Shown: piece by piece, positions 8,380 through 17,518 of the stretch
Position numbering within the stretch: the stretch's first letter is position 1
How the letters are laid out: each line of letters starts with the position of its first letter
Assembly: GCF_005576615.1 (NCBI RefSeq)
Contig: NZ_CP040330.1
Coordinates: 620,001 to 684,000, forward strand
Length of the DNA stretch: 64,000 nucleotides
Direction of reading: 5' to 3'
Origin: Natrinema versiforme
GTDB lineage: Archaea; Halobacteriota; Halobacteria; Halobacteriales; Natrialbaceae
The notes under the pieces: model-generated
Told to the model about the DNA's origin: nothing
The model's input: the letters and a program-made list of their open reading frames with translations, nothing else
Database searches by the model: none
Made by a program: the position numbers and the translations under genes

Positions 8380-9660
8380 TCAGTCGTCGCTTGCGTCCGC
8401 GTCGTCCGCTTCCGCCGCTTGTTCTTCGGCTGCCTCGTCGACGACGTCGCGGAACGCGTCGAGGATGACCCGTTTCGTCACAGCCCCGCGGGTCGTCCAG
8501 TGGTTCGCGTAGTCGAGCATGTCGTCGTAGATGTCGGGTTTACAGCCCGCGGCCTTGGGGTGGCCGCCGCCGTTTACCTTCCCCGCGACCTCGTGGCACA
8601 GTTCGAATTCGTCGGTGCCGCGGATCGAGGCCGACCCGGCGGGTTTGACGATCACCGAGGCGTCGGCACCCTGCTCGCGCATGGCTTCCGCGACCTCGTT
8701 TTGCGAACAGCGGCCGTAGGTGATCCCGACCGTGTAGCCGCCGATCTCGCGGAGTTCCGCTCGGCCGACCGCCTGGTCGATGAGCGCCTCCTTCTCGACG
8801 CGGCGCTCGGCGATGTAGTCCGTGACCCACTCGGGGAGGTCGACGCCGTACTCGCGGACGACCTCGACGTACTCGGCGGGGTCGGTCCAGTAAGCGTAGT
8901 CCGCCAAATCGTCGCTGCGCGGGTCCTCGCGCAGCCAGAGATCGTGATCCCGCGTGACCGCCGCGAGTTCCTCGTACATCGGGTCGAACTCGTACTCGAG
9001 CGAGCGATAGACCACGTCGGCGGAACACTCCTCGTCGGAGTCGCCGATCACGAGGTCGACGCCGGTCTCGCGGACCGCCCGCGCCACGTCGTCGCCCCAC
9101 TGGTGGTGGTCGTACCACGCGATCGAGTCCGCGGTCTCGAGCGCGGCCGCGAGCTCGTCCTCGACGTACTCGTATCGGTCCGGCGCGAGGTCGCAGACGA
9201 AGATGTCGATCCCTTCGTCGCCGTACTCGGCGACGCGAGCCAGCGCGTCTTCCACGTCGTGGGGGCTCGCGGGAACGAGCGCGACGGTGTGCGGCGTCGG
9301 TTCCGGTTCCTCGAGCGGCTCGTCGGCGTCTCCGGCCGCGATGACGACGTTCTCCTCGTCGGCGTCGTCGGTCGCGTCCGCGACCGATTCCGGCCGGTCC
9401 GCATCGTCTCCGTCACCGTCCTCGTCGGGGTCCGGAATGTTCTGCACGTCGTCGTAGGCCTCTCGAAGGAGGGCGACACAGGCCAGTCCGTCGGCGTCCG
9501 GGTCCGCGATGACCGCGACCTCGGCCCCCTCGAGTGCGGCCTCGGTCTGCTGGTCTTCGAGGTCGTCCTCGAGCGTATCTGGCAGGAAGAATCCGGTTCC
9601 CGGCAGTACCGACTTCCGGGCGAGCGACAGATCGCCGCTCTGGATAAGTTCGTCGTACAT
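8380..9660 (-). CDS. DHH/DHHA1 phosphoesterase, RecJ-like nuclease family
   Basis: A 426-residue protein of the DHH superfamily, whose members are metal-dependent phosphodiesterases or single-strand nucleases. The DPDADG motif lies at residues 53-58, the YDHH motif at 183-186, and the DHHA1 substrate-binding motif GGGHPKAAG at about 364-372. An acidic insertion of about 45 residues (76-122) interrupts the first domain, a haloarchaeal style of adaptation. The tail is acidic. Several RecJ/GAN-like paralogues are usual in haloarchaea; which one this is cannot be told from the sequence alone. Confidence 0.88.
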   Translation of the reverse strand: MYDELIQSGDLSLARKSVLPGTGFFLPDTLEDDLEDQQTEAALEGAEVAVIADPDADGLACVALLREAYDDVQNIPDPDEDGDGDDADRPESVADATDDADEENVVIAAGDADEPLEEPEPTPHTVALVPASPHDVEDALARVAEYGDEGIDIFVCDLAPDRYEYVEDELAAALETADSIAWYDHHQWGDDVARAVRETGVDLVIGDSDEECSADVVYRSLEYEFDPMYEELAAVTRDHDLWLREDPRSDDLADYAYWTDPAEYVEVVREYGVDLPEWVTDYIAERRVEKEALIDQAVGRAELREIGGYTVGITYGRCSQNEVAEAMREQGADASVIVKPAGSASIRGTDEFELCHEVAGKVNGGGHPKAAGCKPDIYDDMLDYANHWTTRGAVTKRVILDAFRDVVDEAAEEQAAEADDADASDD

Positions 9661-9732
9661 GGGACGTACTGGGTGACCGGCGGGGAAGTAACCGCCGGTA
9701 TCGCGAGACGACGCGGCCGAACGCGTCCTTGA

Positions 9733-10206
9733 TCAGGCGTTCGCGGGGATCTCGTCGCCGTCTTCGCCGTCGCCATCGCCCGCCGGCTCGAGTTGGCGGA
9801 CCGTCAGGACGGGCACGGGCGAGGTGCGGACGATCCGCTCGGCGACGCTGCCGAGCAGCAGGCGGTTCTCGCCGTGGCGACCGCGGGTCCCCGTCGCGAT
9901 CACGTCGGCGTCGATCTCCCGGGCGTACTCGCAGATTTCGACGGCGGGCCGGCCCTCGCGGGTGGCGGTCGTCACGTCCCGCTCTGCCCGCTCCTCGACG
10001 GTAGCGAGCGCGGCGTCGGCTGTCGTCTCGAGGGCGGTGCGGAGTTCGGCCCGGAGCTGCTCGGGCGAGGCGTCGACCTCGCTGGCGTCGATCACCGAGA
10101 GCGCGTGGACCTCGGCGTCGAATCGGTCGGCGAGATCGAGCGCGATGTCGACGGCCCGTTTCACGCTGTCGGAGCCGTCGGTGGCGACCACGACCGTATC
10201 GAACAT
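9733..10206 (-). CDS. UspA-family universal stress protein with complete ATP motif
   Basis: A 157-residue Usp-fold protein starting MFDTVVVATDGSD. The ATP-binding signature G-x2-G-x9-G-S is present as GTRGRHGENRLLLGS, so this copy is predicted to bind ATP. The C-terminus adds a short acidic tail. It is transcribed divergently from a second Usp gene at 10321, with 114 bases between them. The start at 10206 is fixed by the typical Usp beginning. Confidence 0.92.
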   Translation of the reverse strand: MFDTVVVATDGSDSVKRAVDIALDLADRFDAEVHALSVIDASEVDASPEQLRAELRTALETTADAALATVEERAERDVTTATREGRPAVEICEYAREIDADVIATGTRGRHGENRLLLGSVAERIVRTSPVPVLTVRQLEPAGDGDGEDGDEIPANA

Positions 10207-10320
10207 GACCGGGGATTGCGCTCGTACCCGCTTAAACGTCCCCGTTCTGCGGGGGCCGGTGACGACCGCACGCGGGAGCCGTGGGGTGGCTTTTTTGTGA
10301 CGGGCCACCCACTGCCGCGT

Positions 10321-10779
10321 ATGGACGCCAGCGAGCCGTTTACCGTCGACACAGTTCTCGCACCGGTCGACGGGAGCGACGAGTCCGCCACCGCCGTCGA
10401 GTACGCCGTCGCCGTCGCCGACCGGTACGACGCCTCCGTCCACGCGCTGTTCGTCCTCGGACGCGGCGTCGTCCGGGGACTGGACGCCGGGACGGTCGAC
10501 GAAACCGACATCGCGGAGAACACGCAGGGCTTTTTCGACGACATCAGCACCATCGCCGACGACGCCGGCGTTCCGCTCTCGACCGCGGTCGACGACGGCT
10601 TCTCGCAGACGCGGAAGACGCGCCACCCCGGGAACGTCGTCCTCGACACGGCCGACGATATCGACGCCGACTTCATCGTCCTCCCCCGGGAACCCGTGAC
10701 GCGAGCCGAGGCGGAGGTCCTCGAGAAGGCCGCCGAGTACGTCCTCTCGTACGCGAGCCAGCCGGTGCTGTCGGTCTGA
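10321..10779 (+). CDS. UspA-fold protein lacking the ATP-binding signature
   Basis: A 152-residue protein with the Usp start FTVDTVLAPVDGSDESATAVEYA. In the place of the usual G-x2-G-x9-G-S/T loop it has LPREPVTRAEAEVLEKAA, so it probably belongs to the non-ATP-binding Usp subgroup. A CTTTTTTGTG stretch at about 10290-10299 lies 22-31 bases before the ATG and may be the TATA box of a leaderless transcript. It is divergent from the ATP-type Usp gene. Confidence 0.88.
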   Translation: MDASEPFTVDTVLAPVDGSDESATAVEYAVAVADRYDASVHALFVLGRGVVRGLDAGTVDETDIAENTQGFFDDISTIADDAGVPLSTAVDDGFSQTRKTRHPGNVVLDTADDIDADFIVLPREPVTRAEAEVLEKAAEYVLSYASQPVLSV

Positions 10780-10811
10780 TTCCGGTCGGATGAAACTACT
10801 ACAGCGGGCGT

Positions 10812-11414
10812 TCAGCGGTCGTTGTCGCCGTTGCCATCGTCGCCATCGCCCTCGAGCAAGATCGCCATCTCCTGTTCGAAGCTCTCGGTGCCGGTCGATT
10901 CGAAGCCGACTCGCTCGTAGAGCGCGATCGCCGGGTTGTTCCAGCGCTCGACGGTCAGCCACACGCGCTCGATGCCGACATCGCTTGCGTGGCCGAGGAG
11001 GTTCTCGAGCAGCGTCGTCCCGATACCGGCCCGCTGGTAGGCCTGCAGGACGAAGATCGCCAGCTCCCACTCGATGTCTCTCCTGTGCTCGATCGCGGAC
11101 GGATCGTCGGTGTCGGGGACGAGCATCGCGTGGGCGATCACGTCGCCGTCGTGGCGGGCGACGACGTTAACGCTATCCTCGCCGATCGTCTCGAGCCAGT
11201 TGCGGATGCGCTCCTCGCCGGTCGGCGGGATTCCCTGTGCGCGGTCGGTCGGGTCGAACTCGGTGTACATCTCGACGACGTCCGCGAGCGCCTCGTCGGC
11301 GAACGCCTCGGGTGCCCGAATCTCGACCGATCGCCCCTCGCGGTCCTCGACCGTCGTCGGCGGCGAGGGGAACGGCCCGGACGGGTCGTCCGGATACTGA
11401 CGCGATCCGGACAT
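10812..11414 (-). CDS. GNAT-family N-acetyltransferase
   Basis: A 200-residue acetyltransferase of the GNAT fold. The acetyl-CoA pyrophosphate-binding motif A is QRAGIGTTLL at about residues 125-135, followed by the usual VERWNNPAIALYERVGF strand-helix. The substrate is not predictable. It lies 2 bases after a Usp-like gene and is probably cotranscribed with it. The C-terminal tail is acidic and low complexity. Confidence 0.87.
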   Translation of the reverse strand: MSGSRQYPDDPSGPFPSPPTTVEDREGRSVEIRAPEAFADEALADVVEMYTEFDPTDRAQGIPPTGEERIRNWLETIGEDSVNVVARHDGDVIAHAMLVPDTDDPSAIEHRRDIEWELAIFVLQAYQRAGIGTTLLENLLGHASDVGIERVWLTVERWNNPAIALYERVGFESTGTESFEQEMAILLEGDGDDGNGDNDR

Positions 11415-11416
11415 CG

Positions 11417-11788
11417 TTATCGCACCAGTTTGACCGTCGTCGGCGCGTTCAACAGGACGAACTCGGTGATCGGGCCGAGCTGAATCTTCCCCATCGGGCT
11501 CAGGGTGCCGCCGCCGATGACCAACTGGTCGTACTCGCCCTGCTCGGCGTAATTGACGAGCGCGCTTCCGGGATCGCCCTCGAGTTTCTCGACCGCGACG
11601 TCGGTGATGTCACCCTCCTCGAGGGCGTCGACGGCTTGCTGATACATTTCGTCCTGCGAGCGTTTCGACTCGGGTTTATCGAGGACGACGATCGTCAGGT
11701 CGTCACCGACCTCGCGCGTCCGCTCGATGGTCCGTCGGAGCGTCTTCACCGACTCGTCGCTGCCGCCCAGACCCAGCAACACGTTCAT
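11417..11788 (-). CDS. Usp-like small alpha/beta protein
   Basis: A 123-residue protein beginning MNVLLGLGGSDESVKTLRR, a Usp-type nucleotide-binding fold. The glycine loop is changed to GGGTLSPMGKIQLGP, which lacks the final Ser/Thr of ATP-binding Usp proteins. I chose the ATG at 11788 over upstream in-frame codons because translation there starts at the first beta strand. It forms an operon with the GNAT gene (2-base gap), suggesting a stress-related role. Confidence 0.82.
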   Translation of the reverse strand: MNVLLGLGGSDESVKTLRRTIERTREVGDDLTIVVLDKPESKRSQDEMYQQAVDALEEGDITDVAVEKLEGDPGSALVNYAEQGEYDQLVIGGGTLSPMGKIQLGPITEFVLLNAPTTVKLVR

Positions 11789-11934
11789 ACTGGTGACTGT
11801 GAGCCGATACACGAAAACGGTTGTGCCGGTTTCCGTCGCTGAACCGCCACCGCGGGACCGCTCGGGATGGAACGCGGTCACATACGTTGCGCGGGACGAC
11901 GCTGTTAAGAACGTGTAGCGAGTACGCTCACGGA

Positions 11935-13404
11935 ATGAGTGACGCGGCGCTCGATGTCGTGGAATTTCTGCTCACGACGAGCGTGTATTCGGACGACCGG
12001 ACGCTGGACGAGAACGACCTCCCGCCGTCGTTCCGCCGGGTCTACTGGACCGGCGGCGTCGACGAGGACGGGGACGACGGAGACGGCGGCGGAAGCGGGC
12101 GCAAACCCGCCGGGATCAGTCGCCCGCTGTCGGTGACGACGACGACCGCCCGCGAGGCGACCGGCGTCGACCGCCCGTGGGAGGCCGTCTCCGACCTCAT
12201 GTTCACCGAGCGCGACGAGTTCTCGGGAACGATCACCCTCGCCCAGCGGGGGATGGCCGAGGAGTGGTTCGCCGAGCGCGTCGACGACGAGCGCCTGCTC
12301 GAGAACCCGACGCTCGCGAAACACTTCGCGAATCACGACGACTACGACTTCGCGGTCACCCACGAGGAGGCCCGCGAGCGAAACCGGCCGATTCAGGCCG
12401 ACCGCGTCTGGATCGACGGCCTCCTCGAGGAGTACTTCGACGAGGAGGAAGACGAGGAGATGCTCGACCTCGTCGAGGTTCGTGCGCCCGAGGAAGTCGA
12501 CATGTCGCTGGACGACCTCGTGCTCACCGAGGACCAGCAGAACGAACTCAACAAGATCTCGAAGGCGATCGAACACCGGGATTACCTCGCGAACATCGGC
12601 CTGCGAGAGATCGGGAAACTGCTGTTCGTCGGGCCGCCGGGCACCGGGAAGACCTCCACGGCACAGGCGCTGGCACAGGACATGGACCTGCCGTTCGTCG
12701 AGGTGAAACTCTCGATGATCACGAGCCAGTACCTCGGCGAGACGGCCAAAAACGTCGACAAGACCTTCGAGGTCGCAAAGCGACTCTCGCCGTGTATCCT
12801 CTTCATCGACGAGTTCGACTTCGTTGCGAAGACGCGGCGCAGCGACGAACACGCCGCGCTCAAACGGGCCGTCAACACCCTCCTCAAGAGCATCGACAAC
12901 ATCTCGCTCATCGAGGACGATGTCCTGCTCATCGGCGCGACCAACCACCCCGACCAACTCGACGACGCCGCGTGGCGGCGCTTCGACGAAATCATCAACT
13001 TCCCCAAGCCCGACCGCGGCATGCGGGCGGACATCCTCGGCCTGATCACCCGCACGATGGATATCGACGAGTTCGATCCGCAACTCATCGCCGAGGTCAC
13101 CGAGGGCCTGACCGGCAGCGACCTCCGAATGGTGCTCCGGGAAGCGGTGCTCGAGGCGCTGACCGAGGACCGGACGACGCTGACACAGGAGGACCTCATG
13201 AACGCCGTCGAGGAGTTCGAGGAGCGGGACACGCTGAAGAACATGGACATGATGGAGGGCGATCACGACGCGCTCGTCGCGGGCGGCGACCTCGGCGATG
13301 CAGCCAGCGACGGCGGCGAGCCGAGTGATGCGAGGCGATCCTCGTCGGACCACGGGTCCGACGGCGGTCACTCGCACGATCACGATCACGACCACGATCA
13401 CTGA
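11935..13404 (+). CDS. AAA-family ATPase with His/Asp-rich tail
   Basis: A 489-residue ATPase. The single AAA module has Walker A GPPGTGKT near residue 233, Walker B LFIDEFD near 289, a sensor 1 GATNHPD near 331 and a C-terminal helical lid. The N-terminal 215 residues are a separate domain without a known motif, so the target is unknown; the module itself resembles proteasome-activating and FtsH-type AAA domains but no protease domain or substrate loop is seen. The last residues, HSHDHDHDHDH, form a probable metal-binding tail. It stands alone, with start ATG at 11935. Confidence 0.9.
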   Translation: MSDAALDVVEFLLTTSVYSDDRTLDENDLPPSFRRVYWTGGVDEDGDDGDGGGSGRKPAGISRPLSVTTTTAREATGVDRPWEAVSDLMFTERDEFSGTITLAQRGMAEEWFAERVDDERLLENPTLAKHFANHDDYDFAVTHEEARERNRPIQADRVWIDGLLEEYFDEEEDEEMLDLVEVRAPEEVDMSLDDLVLTEDQQNELNKISKAIEHRDYLANIGLREIGKLLFVGPPGTGKTSTAQALAQDMDLPFVEVKLSMITSQYLGETAKNVDKTFEVAKRLSPCILFIDEFDFVAKTRRSDEHAALKRAVNTLLKSIDNISLIEDDVLLIGATNHPDQLDDAAWRRFDEIINFPKPDRGMRADILGLITRTMDIDEFDPQLIAEVTEGLTGSDLRMVLREAVLEALTEDRTTLTQEDLMNAVEEFEERDTLKNMDMMEGDHDALVAGGDLGDAASDGGEPSDARRSSSDHGSDGGHSHDHDHDHDH

Positions 13405-13528
13405 CGTTGCTTCGGAGCGGGTCTCGAGACGGCGCTATCGGTCTTTTTACGAAACAGGGCCTCGAGCGATGACACCAGCAAACCGTCCCAGTAGAAGCCG
13501 GCCGGACTGGGACTTCGGCACACGATTC

Positions 13529-13783
13529 CTATCGAAATCGGTGGGAGAGCATCGTTGCGATCGCGATAACTGGAACGAGAGCGAGGATGCTCGCTGTCTC
13601 AACGGCCGTGTATTCGCCCGACAGATGAACTGACGCGGCGATACCCACCAGGACTCCCGAGACGGAGAGTCCCAGAACGCGAGGGTCCGTCCGGAGGGAC
13701 GAATCGACGGACGTCGTCATTCGTGTCTCGCGGGGGTGCTGCTGGGACTCCTCTGAGTGGCCGTCTGCGCGGTCATCCGCCAT
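13529..13783 (-). CDS. Small membrane protein, function unknown
   Basis: An 84-residue protein with about 30 hydrophilic residues followed by two hydrophobic helices (around LGLSVSGVLVGIAASVHL and TASILALVPVIAIATML). The ATG at 13783 is preferred because the upstream in-frame extension contains an implausible cysteine-rich piece; an AT-rich stretch sits just upstream. No family is recognised. Confidence 0.6.
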   Translation of the reverse strand: MADDRADGHSEESQQHPRETRMTTSVDSSLRTDPRVLGLSVSGVLVGIAASVHLSGEYTAVETASILALVPVIAIATMLSHRFR

Positions 13784-14042
13784 ACTATTACAACTGTGAC
13801 ACGTCCTATAAGTTCCCACGCCTCGCCGTTTCCGCTGCGTATTGATTGTGACCGCCGACAGAGATAGGCGCTCTCTGCACTCGAGGGAGGTTGGTCCTCA
13901 GTTCATCCGTCGTACGAACGGCCAGTTCGGAGGTATCGAGGTCGAACGAGTCTCGCGATCGGCCCTCGACCCGATGACTGCCCGGTTGCCATGCCAATAC
14001 AGGCGTCAGGTAGCACCGTCTCGAGGCGGTAGCCCAACTGCT

Positions 14043-15059
14043 ATGAGTCCCAATCCGGATCTGAAACCGCTCGAGGAACAGACGATCGTGATCACCGGCG
14101 CGTCGTCGGGGATCGGCCTGACGACGGCGCGGACGGCCGCGGACCGCGGGGCGCGAGTGGTCCTCGCGGCCCGCAGCGAGGACGCGTTGCGGGAGGCGAC
14201 CGAGGAGATCCGCGACGACGGCGGCGAGGCCGAGTACGTCGTCGCCGACGTGGGCGACCGGGACGATGTCCGCGAAATCGCCGACACGGCCGCGGAAACC
14301 TACGGCGGCTTCGATACGTGGGTCAACGGCGCGGGCATCTCCATCTACGGCAAGCTAACCGAGGTTCCGGTCGAGGACATGCGCGAGCAGTTCGAGACCA
14401 ACGTCTGGGGAGTGCTGTACGGCTCGCTCGAGGCCGCCGAGCGCCTGAAGCAGAAAGACAGCGGCGGTGCGATCATCAATATCGGGAGCATCGTCTCCGA
14501 TCGCGCGATCATCCTGCAGGGCAGCTATTCGGCGTCCAAACAGGCGGTCAAGGGCTTTACCGACTCGCTGCGCATGGAACTCGAGCGAGACGATGAACCC
14601 GTGTCCGTGACGCTCGTCAAACCGAGCGCGATCGACACGCCGTTCGCGGAGCACGCGAAGAACTACATGGAGACGGAAGCCTCGCTGCCGGCCCCCGTCT
14701 ACGCGCCGGAGACGGTCGCGCGGACGATCCTCGACGCCGCGGCCGATCCCCAGCGCGAGGTGACCGTCGGCGGCGGCGGGAAGAACATGGTCGCGATGGG
14801 GCGGACCCTCTCGAGCGCGATGGACACCCTCATGGAGACGGTGTTCGTCGACCAACAGCGGAAGGCGGAGCCGCCGACCGAATCGGACGGGCTCGAGGAT
14901 CCGACCGGCAACCTCGAGGAACGCGGCGGCTACGAGGGCCACGTCGCCGAGTCGAGTCTCTACACGCGGCTCCGCCAGCGACGGGTCTCGCCCGCGGTCG
15001 TCGCCGGCCTCGCGGCGACCGCCCTGTACGTGGGGTACAGGGCGATCCGCGGCCGGTGA
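14043..15059 (+). CDS. Short-chain dehydrogenase/reductase with C-terminal membrane helix
   Basis: A 338-residue SDR-family oxidoreductase. The dinucleotide-binding TGASSGIG lies at residues 18-25, the catalytic YxxxK is YSASK at about 162-166, and the usual N-x-G substrate strand is VNGAGIS. After the core (about 1-260) comes an extension ending in a hydrophobic helix (VVAGLAATALYVGYRAI), suggesting membrane attachment; this resembles SDRs acting on lipids or hydrophobic ketones. The substrate is not predictable. Confidence 0.88.
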   Translation: MSPNPDLKPLEEQTIVITGASSGIGLTTARTAADRGARVVLAARSEDALREATEEIRDDGGEAEYVVADVGDRDDVREIADTAAETYGGFDTWVNGAGISIYGKLTEVPVEDMREQFETNVWGVLYGSLEAAERLKQKDSGGAIINIGSIVSDRAIILQGSYSASKQAVKGFTDSLRMELERDDEPVSVTLVKPSAIDTPFAEHAKNYMETEASLPAPVYAPETVARTILDAAADPQREVTVGGGGKNMVAMGRTLSSAMDTLMETVFVDQQRKAEPPTESDGLEDPTGNLEERGGYEGHVAESSLYTRLRQRRVSPAVVAGLAATALYVGYRAIRGR

Positions 15060-15182
15060 CCGCGACGGCTGGGACCTGCGTCGCGAACGCGACCGCGACG
15101 GCGGGCCGATGGTCCGTGACGGAGCGGGGACCGGTCGTCCCGCGGGGAATATCCTTTATGTGACGGCTGCCAACCACCCTCT

Positions 15183-15512
15183 ATGAGCGATAGCGCGCCA
15201 GAGGGGTCCGCCGCGGACGCGTTCGCCGACCGGGCGCAGGCGGCCCACGGCGACTCGATCTGCCGGCTCGTCGTCTTCGGGGACGCCGCCCGTGGCGACG
15301 ACCGCGGCGTCCACGCGTCGGTGGAGGTACTGCTGGTCCTCGAGGACGCGACCGAGGACGTCGAACGCGAACTCGAGGCGCTCGGCGAGACCGTCGGGCT
15401 CGAACACGGCGTCGTCTTCTCGGTTCACGTCCTGCCGATCGACCGGTTCGAATCGCAGACGGACCACCCGTTCATCCGGACGGCGCTCGAGGAAGGGACC
15501 TCGTATGTGTAG
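15183..15512 (+). CDS. Degenerate nucleotidyltransferase-like small protein
   Basis: A 109-residue protein with a beta-strand and loop pattern, LVVFGDAARGDDRGVHASVEVLLVL, that looks like the active-site segment of minimal nucleotidyltransferases (GSxARG...DIDL). The first GD/GS is present, but the usual paired Asp residues of DxD are replaced by SVE, so catalysis is doubtful. A TATA-like CCTTTATG at 15152-15159 gives a leaderless start at 15183. It may form a unit with the MBL-fold gene 97 bases downstream. Confidence 0.65.
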   Translation: MSDSAPEGSAADAFADRAQAAHGDSICRLVVFGDAARGDDRGVHASVEVLLVLEDATEDVERELEALGETVGLEHGVVFSVHVLPIDRFESQTDHPFIRTALEEGTSYV

Positions 15513-15608
15513 GCGACGGCGGGTCGAACGCGCCGACAGCGCCGACCACGCCGACCGCGGCCCGACGGCCGCTCGGTCGCCCACGTCAACCGGAGGTGTC
15601 ACCGCCCG

Positions 15609-16433
15609 ATGCGGGTGACCTTGCTGGGTACGGGCGACACGACCGGGACGCCGACCGTCGGCTGTGACTGTGACACCTGCGAGGCCGCCCGCGAGCGCGG
15701 CGTCGAACGCACGCGGTTCTCGGTCCACGTCGAGAACGAGCGGACCGACGAATCGCTGCTGATCGATTTCAGCCCCGACTTTCGCTCCCAGTTCCTCCGC
15801 GACGAGGTACCCCTGCCCGACGCCGCCGTCATCACCCACATCCACTTCGACCACCTCGACGGACTGGGCAACGTCTTCCGCGTGCTCGACTCCCTCGAGG
15901 TCTACGCGGCCGACGAGACCGACCCCGAGACCGGAAAGAGCGTCGCCGAGACGGTCCGGGACGACTATCACTACCTCGAGCCCCTGACCGTGGTGCCGAC
16001 GACGCCCCTCGAGACGGTCCGCATCTGCGGGCTCGACGTGACGTTGGTCCCGGTCGATCACCCGCCGCTGGTCTGTTACGGGCTCGTCGTCGAGGACCCG
16101 GTGACGGGTGCGAAACTGTCGGTAACCGGCGATACGAGCTACGAGATTCCCGCCGCGTCCCGTGATGTCCTCGCCGACGCAGACCTCCTGCTCGCCGACG
16201 CCATCGTCCCCGCGAGCCTCTGTGAGCACCACCCCATCGGCGGTCGCCACGAGGACGCCGAGGGAACCCCGCGGACGTTCGGTACGAAGCACATGACTCG
16301 AGAGGGAGCCCTCGCGATGGCGGAGAAACTGAACGCCGATCGGACGCGGCTGGTCCACCTCGCCCACTTCTACCCCGCTGAGGAGGCCTTCGCGGAGCCG
16401 CTCGCGGTCGACGGCGAGACGTACGTGCTGTAG
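15609..16433 (+). CDS. MBL-fold metal hydrolase, PhnP-like
   Basis: A 274-residue metallo-beta-lactamase-fold protein. The metal-binding motif is HIHFDHLDG at about residues 77-85, with further ligands in VPVDHPP and VTGDTSY. A CDCDTCEAA cysteine cluster near the N-terminus matches the zinc site typical of PhnP-type phosphodiesterases. PhnP hydrolyses cyclic ribose phosphates in bacteria; archaeal relatives are presumed phosphodiesterases but their substrate is not known. Confidence 0.87.
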   Translation: MRVTLLGTGDTTGTPTVGCDCDTCEAARERGVERTRFSVHVENERTDESLLIDFSPDFRSQFLRDEVPLPDAAVITHIHFDHLDGLGNVFRVLDSLEVYAADETDPETGKSVAETVRDDYHYLEPLTVVPTTPLETVRICGLDVTLVPVDHPPLVCYGLVVEDPVTGAKLSVTGDTSYEIPAASRDVLADADLLLADAIVPASLCEHHPIGGRHEDAEGTPRTFGTKHMTREGALAMAEKLNADRTRLVHLAHFYPAEEAFAEPLAVDGETYVL

Positions 16434-16489
16434 GCGACCGACTGCGCCGTCGTTCGACCGCTCGAGGGAAACGAGCGGCCGACCCCCGA

Positions 16490-17518
16490 TCAGCCGAACT
16501 GATCGAGTCCGGACTGTCGTCGTCGCTTGCCGCTCGGCTCGGCCTCCCACGCGGTCCGGCGATCGCGTTCGGCCTCGAGATCGACCGCGGGCTCGGTCTC
16601 GGCCCCCGGATCGGCCTCGTACCCCGGACACGAGGGGCCACACTCCGAACCGGCGTCGACCACCCGGTCCTTCCACTCGCAGTAGGGCAGCGTCGCACCG
16701 CTCGCGTCCTCGGGGCGACAGGCCCCGCAGTCCGGAAACGCGTACGTTCGCCAGCCCTTGCCGTAGGCCCGTTCGGCCAGCCGCCGGCGCGCTCGCGCCT
16801 TCGCGTCGGCGGAGACGGTCGCGATCTCGGTGCGGCCGGGGTGGGATTCGAGGGGTTCGATGCCGCGCTCGTCGACGGCCAGCGGCGTCGGCTCCCGAAC
16901 CACCTCGATCTCGAGCGCACTCGTCGGTGCCGTCTCGGCCGTCGGGTCGCCGCCGTCGCGGTGGACTCGCCAGACGCCGACTTCGTCGGGAATTCGGTTC
17001 AGGTGTGCGCGCGTGACGTAACTCTCGGTCGCGAGCACGATCTCGTCGACCAGCGCGAGGCTCGCGTCGGTTCGCAACTGGGCCTCGAGGTCGCCCGGCC
17101 GCCCGAGGTCGGGCTTGTTCTCGATCCCGACGATGCGGTCGTACCAGTCGGGGTAGCGGGCGACCTGCCGGACGTACTCGCGTCCGCCGACCGCGCCGGC
17201 GCTGTGATCGCGCTCGAAGAAGCCGATCTCGAGGGCCCGCTCCGTGGCGCTGCGGGCGCGCTCGGGGTGGCAGTCGAAGGCGTCCTTCCAGTAGCGGGCC
17301 CGCCCGGTACCGACGGCGGACTCGATCGCGGCGTCGGGGATCGACTCGCTCGCGATCGCGACGCGGTCGTCGAACTCGGGACCGGGCTCGATACAGACCG
17401 CGTCGAGAATCCGCCCGCCGGGATCGGCGACGCCGCCGCCGAGTTGCCGGGCGACGATCCCGTCGCGTCGCTCCTCGAGACGGGCGCACAACTCGAGTTC
17501 GAACGCGAACTCCGACAC
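16490..17518 (-). CDS. Conserved haloarchaeal protein (DUF5787-like), possible nuclease fold
   Basis: A 342-residue soluble protein with a central VGIENKPDLGRPGDLEAQL segment. The E-x-K within IENK is the kind of pattern found in PD-(D/E)xK nucleases, so a nuclease-like fold is possible but unproven. The C-terminal part contains several cysteines (FPDCGACRPED, YCEWKD, CGPSCPGY) that could bind zinc or an Fe-S cluster. It matches a haloarchaeal family I recall as DUF5787. It is divergent from aif2g. Confidence 0.75.
   Translation of the reverse strand: MSEFAFELELCARLEERRDGIVARQLGGGVADPGGRILDAVCIEPGPEFDDRVAIASESIPDAAIESAVGTGRARYWKDAFDCHPERARSATERALEIGFFERDHSAGAVGGREYVRQVARYPDWYDRIVGIENKPDLGRPGDLEAQLRTDASLALVDEIVLATESYVTRAHLNRIPDEVGVWRVHRDGGDPTAETAPTSALEIEVVREPTPLAVDERGIEPLESHPGRTEIATVSADAKARARRRLAERAYGKGWRTYAFPDCGACRPEDASGATLPYCEWKDRVVDAGSECGPSCPGYEADPGAETEPAVDLEAERDRRTAWEAEPSGKRRRQSGLDQFG

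Noticed and set aside
8107-9732. 541-codon plus-strand open frame opposite the DHH gene
   Set aside because: The minus-strand DHH motifs are clear; the plus-strand frame is only kept open by codon bias.
11905-13401. 498-codon minus-strand frame opposite the AAA ATPase
   Set aside because: Walker motifs on the plus strand decide the coding strand.
15156-17489. 777-codon minus-strand open frame across the MBL and DUF5787-like genes
   Set aside because: Antisense or alternative frame to clear genes; arginine-rich translation without domains.
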